Shown here: positions 5,874 through 7,794 of the stretch, piece by piece
Numbering within the stretch: the stretch's first letter is position 1
Layout: each line of letters begins with the position of its first letter
Assembly (NCBI GenBank): GCA_963169595.1
Contig: CAUJFM010000011.1
Coordinates: 1-7,794 of the forward strand
Source of the DNA: Bacteroidota bacterium
GTDB taxonomy: Bacteria; Bacteroidota; Bacteroidia; Flavobacteriales_F; PHOS-HE28
Direction of reading: 5' to 3'
DNA length: 7,794 bases
Notes under the pieces: generated by a model
Databases searched by the model: none
What the model was told of the DNA's origin: nothing
Seen by the model: only the letters and a program-made list of their open reading frames with translations
Made by a program: the position numbers and the translations under genes

Positions 5874-7794
5874 TTACCGGGCGGTCTGCGGTAACTGCGC
5901 ACCGGACGCCCTTGCTCCCTTACCGCCCCACCCAGCCACCCTGTTCTTTACCCCTTCCAGCAGGTGGTACATCACCGGCACCAGGTACACGGTCAGCAGC
6001 ATGCTGCTGGTGAGGCCGCCGATGATGACCCAGGCCAGGCCGTTCTTCCATTCGCTGCCCGTGCCGGTGGCCAGAGCGATGGGCAGCATGCCGAAGACCA
6101 TGGCGATGGTGGTCATGAGGATGGGACGCAGGCGGGTGCGGCCAGCCTCCACCAGCGCTTCCACGTAGTGCATGCCCTCGGCCTTCAACTGGTTGGTGCG
6201 GTCCACGATGAGGATGGCGTTCTTGGCCACCAGGCCCAACAGCATGATGAGCCCCAGCAGTGTGAACAGGCTGAGCGACGACAGGCTTAGGTTGAGCGCG
6301 AGGAAGGCACCGATGACGGCCACCGGGATGCTGAAGAGCACCACGAAGGGGTAGAGAAAGCTGTCATACAGGGCCACCATCACCAGGTAGACCAGGATGA
6401 AAGAGATGAACAGTGCCCCGCCCAAGGCGCCGAAGCTGTCGTTTTGGCGCTTCACGTCGCTGCCCCACGTGAGGCGCACCCCATCGGGCAAGGGGTTGTT
6501 GCCCAGGTAGGCCTTCACATCATCGGCCACGCTGCCCGAGCCACGTCCCAGAGCATCGGCAGTGAGGGTCACGGCGCTCATGCGGTCCAGCCGCTCCACC
6601 ATGGCAGGCGGTTCGTGGCGTTCCACGGTGGCGAACTGCGCCAGGCGCACGGGCATGCCGGCCGTGTTCACGAAGAGCAGGCGCTCCAAGTCCTGCGCAT
6701 CGCGCCGCTGGATGTCGTCCACGCGGATGCGGATCGGATACTCCGTGCCCGCTTCATACAGACGGGCATCGTCGCTGCCGGCCAAGGCGTTGCGGAGGGT
6801 GGCGCCCACAGCGGCGGTGCCAAGGCCCAGCTGCGCCATGCGGTCGCGATCCAAGTGTACCTGCAGCTCGGGTGCGCCGCTCTCGATGCTCAGCCGCACA
6901 TTGTTGGCCCCGGGGATGCCGGCAAGGGTATCCTTCAGGATGCGCGCTGTGCGCATCACCAGCTCCTTGTCCGCACCGCTGAGGGTGATCTCCACCGGAG
7001 CGCTGCGCGGCACCAGACCGATGGTGGCCATGGTGATGTCCACGCCGGGGAAGTGCTGCAGCAGGTCCTCGCGGAGCAGCATCATGGTGGCCTCGGTGCT
7101 GTTGCCCTGCCGCTGCTCCTTGGGCACCAGGTCGATGGTGAGCTCACTGCGGTATTCCGCGCCCACGCCCAAGCTGCCAATGCCGGTGCTGGGGCCGCCC
7201 ACGTTGCTGAACACGTTGGCCACCTCGGGCCGTTGCAACAGGTGCTCCTCCAGCGCGCGGCTGCGCAGGTTGTTCTCCTGCAGGGGCACCTGTTTGTCGT
7301 ATTCCAAGGTGAGGCGGAACATGCCCTGATCGCCGGTGGCAATGAGTTCCTTGGTCATGATGCCCTGTTTGAGCACCGCTCCGGTGGCAGCGAAGAGCAG
7401 CAGCACGATGGCGAGGAAAGCGCCGCGGTGGGCCAGTACCCAGCGGAGCTGGCGGGCATACCACTCGTTCAACCGGTCCAGGGCATGCTCGAACAGGAGC
7501 AGTCCGCGTGCCCAGGCGGTGGTGGGCTGAAGGTCCTCGCGCTGGCCGATGCGCGAAGCGAGCCAGGGGGTGAGGGTGAAGCTGACGAAGAGGCTCATGA
7601 GGGTGGAGACCACCACCACCACGCTGAACTGCTTGAGCAGGTCGGCCACGAACACCTGCACGAAGATGATGGGCAGGAACACGACGACATCAACGAGCGT
7701 GATCGACAGGGCCGAGAAGCCGATCTCCGCACGGCCGGTGAGCGCGGCCTGGCGCTTGTCCACCCCCTTGTCGAGATAGCGCTGGATGTTCTCC
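5874..7794 (-). CDS. RND efflux pump inner-membrane permease subunit, AcrB/HAE-1 type (5' partial)
   Basis: The visible 639 residues are the C-terminal part of a protein that in this family is about 1,020-1,050 residues. The frame is open to the window edge (ENIQRYLDKG leads into it), so the GTG at 7763 is not a real start. RND permeases form trimers in the inner membrane and use the proton gradient to export drugs, detergents or other compounds through a periplasmic adaptor and an outer-membrane channel. Visible in order are TM5 and TM6 (about residues 25-85), TM7 near LAIVLLLFAATGAVL, the second periplasmic porter/docking loop, and TM8-TM12. Proton-relay residues match AcrB: Lys524 in AKNAILIVD (AcrB K940), Arg554 in RLRP (R971) and Thr561 in LMT (T978). 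The TM4 aspartate pair would lie just outside the window. No heavy-metal-type signature can be judged without TM4, so the multidrug (HAE-1) label rests on overall likeness. Adaptor and channel genes are not in the window and would be expected upstream. Confidence 0.93.
   Translation of the reverse strand, partial: ENIQRYLDKGVDKRQAALTGRAEIGFSALSITLVDVVVFLPIIFVQVFVADLLKQFSVVVVVSTLMSLFVSFTLTPWLASRIGQREDLQPTTAWARGLLLFEHALDRLNEWYARQLRWVLAHRGAFLAIVLLLFAATGAVLKQGIMTKELIATGDQGMFRLTLEYDKQVPLQENNLRSRALEEHLLQRPEVANVFSNVGGPSTGIGSLGVGAEYRSELTIDLVPKEQRQGNSTEATMMLLREDLLQHFPGVDITMATIGLVPRSAPVEITLSGADKELVMRTARILKDTLAGIPGANNVRLSIESGAPELQVHLDRDRMAQLGLGTAAVGATLRNALAGSDDARLYEAGTEYPIRIRVDDIQRRDAQDLERLLFVNTAGMPVRLAQFATVERHEPPAMVERLDRMSAVTLTADALGRGSGSVADDVKAYLGNNPLPDGVRLTWGSDVKRQNDSFGALGGALFISFILVYLVMVALYDSFLYPFVVLFSIPVAVIGAFLALNLSLSSLSLFTLLGLIMLLGLVAKNAILIVDRTNQLKAEGMHYVEALVEAGRTRLRPILMTTIAMVFGMLPIALATGTGSEWKNGLAWVIIGGLTSSMLLTVYLVPVMYHLLEGVKNRVAGWGGKGARASGAQLPQTAR

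Noticed and set aside
7761..7763. GTG at 7763 as the start of a short RND-like gene
   Set aside because: The frame continues upstream to the window edge with family-typical sequence (ENIQRYLDKG), so the gene is cut by the window rather than truncated.

Overview
The window looks like chromosomal DNA of a high-GC member of the Bacteroidota. The main evidence is the C-terminal sorting domain of a type IX secretion (T9SS) cargo protein at the left edge, a secretion route essentially confined to that phylum. None of the gene starts has an obvious strong Shine-Dalgarno sequence, which also fits. Coding DNA is strongly biased to G/C in third codon positions. A high-GC Flavobacteriales-type lineage is my guess; the sequence alone does not settle it.

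Layout from left to right. (1) The end of a secreted T9SS cargo gene (+ strand) converges on a helix-rich protein of unknown function (- strand); a perfect 32-bp palindromic terminator between them can serve both. (2) A gene-free stretch of about 650 bp follows. It holds a 57-nt tract without C on the + strand (a G-free leader for the - strand gene), about 240 bp of lower GC with no clear feature, and a tandem array of exactly fifteen 21-bp units (1381-1695, about 86% GC). (3) Starting 37 bp after the array is a 1177-residue MmeI-like enzyme (type IIL/IIG restriction-modification) with nuclease, methyltransferase, target-recognition and C-terminal parts in one chain. Its target-recognition segment has codon usage sharply different from the rest of the gene, as expected after a specificity-domain exchange. 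(4) Converging on it is a small - strand protein of unknown function. (5) The right edge holds the C-terminal 639 residues of an RND-family efflux pump inner-membrane subunit (- strand), cut by the window edge.

No operon linking these genes is evident. The MmeI-like protein should act alone: its nuclease motif, methyltransferase motifs and recognition region are all present, and no separate restriction or specificity gene is visible. The most unusual feature is the 21-bp array placed directly against the restriction-modification gene. Every unit carries an invariant GGTCAG, a hexamer with its adenine in the penultimate position, which is the form of recognition sites known for MmeI-family enzymes. 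Whether the array is a regulatory element, a target or decoy for the enzyme, or an ordinary minisatellite cannot be decided from sequence alone.
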